Origin: Emmonsiellopsis sp. PD_33 | Lineage: Eukaryota > Ascomycota > Eurotiomycetes > Onygenales > Ajellomycetaceae | NCBI GenBank assembly: GCA_032988165.1 | Contig: JANTQF010000010.1 | Span: 204,088-268,087 of the forward strand | Direction of reading: 5' to 3' | DNA length: 64,000 bases | Shown: positions 63,844-64,000 of the stretch, piece by piece | Layout of the letters: the number at the start of each line of letters is the position of its first letter | Numbering within the stretch: the first letter of the stretch is position 1 | The notes under the pieces: generated by a model | Database searches by the model: none | Told to the model about the DNA's origin: nothing | What the model saw: only the letters and a program-made list of their open reading frames with translations | Program-made: the position numbers and the translations under genes

Positions 63844-64000
63844 TCACTCACCCGGTTCAACCCTCTCCATAAAAACCTCCAACCCCCCCCTCGGCCTCAA
63901 CGTAACCGACGGATTCAACACCTCAACCCCCCCCTCCCCGTCCCCAACCAACCCCCCAACCCTCCACTTCCCCACCACCTCAACCACCAACACCTTAAAC
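63844..64000 (-). CDS. 3' end of a gene, possibly a cytochrome P450 (partial)
   Basis: A minus-strand frame runs from the window edge to TGA at 63846-63844 and encodes about 51 residues: FKVLVVEVVGKWRV, a variable linker, NPSVTLRPRGGLEVFMERVE and a short acidic end. An amphipathic helix followed by a loop and a TLRPRGGL-V...RV strand is how many fungal P450s end after the haem-cysteine helix. The haem cysteine itself would lie outside the window, so this is a suggestion only. The coding strand is very G-rich here. Confidence 0.45.
   Translation of the reverse strand, partial: FKVLVVEVVGKWRVGGLVGDGEGGVEVLNPSVTLRPRGGLEVFMERVEPGE

Noticed and set aside
1..64000. tRNA, 5S rRNA, CRISPR arrays and intact transposons
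   Set aside because: I looked for B-box-like GGTTCGAATCC patterns, cloverleaf arms, regularly spaced repeats, terminal inverted repeats and reverse-transcriptase or transposase motifs, and saw none convincing by eye. A tRNAscan and a repeat-library search would settle this.

Overview
The window is nuclear DNA of a filamentous ascomycete, most likely a Eurotiomycete (the Aspergillus/Penicillium or onygenalean side; I cannot fix the genus). The grounds are short introns of about 50-110 bases with GTRNGT donors and CTAAC-like branch points, compact genes on both strands, and fungal forms of Mus7/Mms22, Ies2, Pex14, Sec31, Uds1, FcyB and calcipressin. I see no bacterial operons, CRISPR arrays, rRNA, tRNA or recognisable intact transposon. 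Exon structures were assembled by hand from splice signals, reading-frame phase and family knowledge; in every assembled gene the exon lengths sum to a multiple of three.

Layout. 0-3 kb: the 3' end of an unidentified gene and a low-complexity hypothetical gene. 3-10 kb: a very large Mus7/MMS22-family DNA-repair gene, divergent from a small predicted membrane-protein gene. 11.9-18 kb: Ies2 (INO80 complex), Pex14 (peroxisome import) and a wax-synthase-like membrane acyltransferase. 18.6-23.9 kb: Sec31 (COPII coat), divergent from an RRM protein. 24.2-32 kb: five consecutive genes for mitochondrial proteins: an MLRQ/NDUFA4-like subunit, COX6b/Cox12, the dicarboxylate carrier, mitochondrial Phe-tRNA synthetase and mitochondrial GrpE. 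32.8-34.7 kb: a Uds1-domain protein. 34.7-48.1 kb: a gene-poor stretch with one credible small cysteine-rich gene. 48.1-64 kb: calcipressin, an NCS1 purine-cytosine permease, an ankyrin-TPR protein, arginyl-tRNA-protein transferase Ate1, RNA polymerase II subunit Rpb3, a Ddp1/Aps1-type Nudix hydrolase, and the 3' end of a gene resembling a cytochrome P450.

Most of these are unrelated housekeeping genes. The coherent group is the mitochondrial block, in which two probable complex IV components share a 324-base divergent promoter, and the carrier/synthetase pair shares a promoter with four CCAAT pentamers in about 60 bases.

The observations I rate highest are three tiny exons (3, 5 and 13 nt) in the mitochondrial genes; a recurring 5'-to-3' switch from C-rich to G-rich coding strand near the 3' ends of several unrelated genes; the 13-kb gene-poor stretch with an unexplained 242-codon open frame; and a tandem acidic ESQ-motif repeat at the Mus7 N-terminus. 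I did not find a convincing new multi-gene system.
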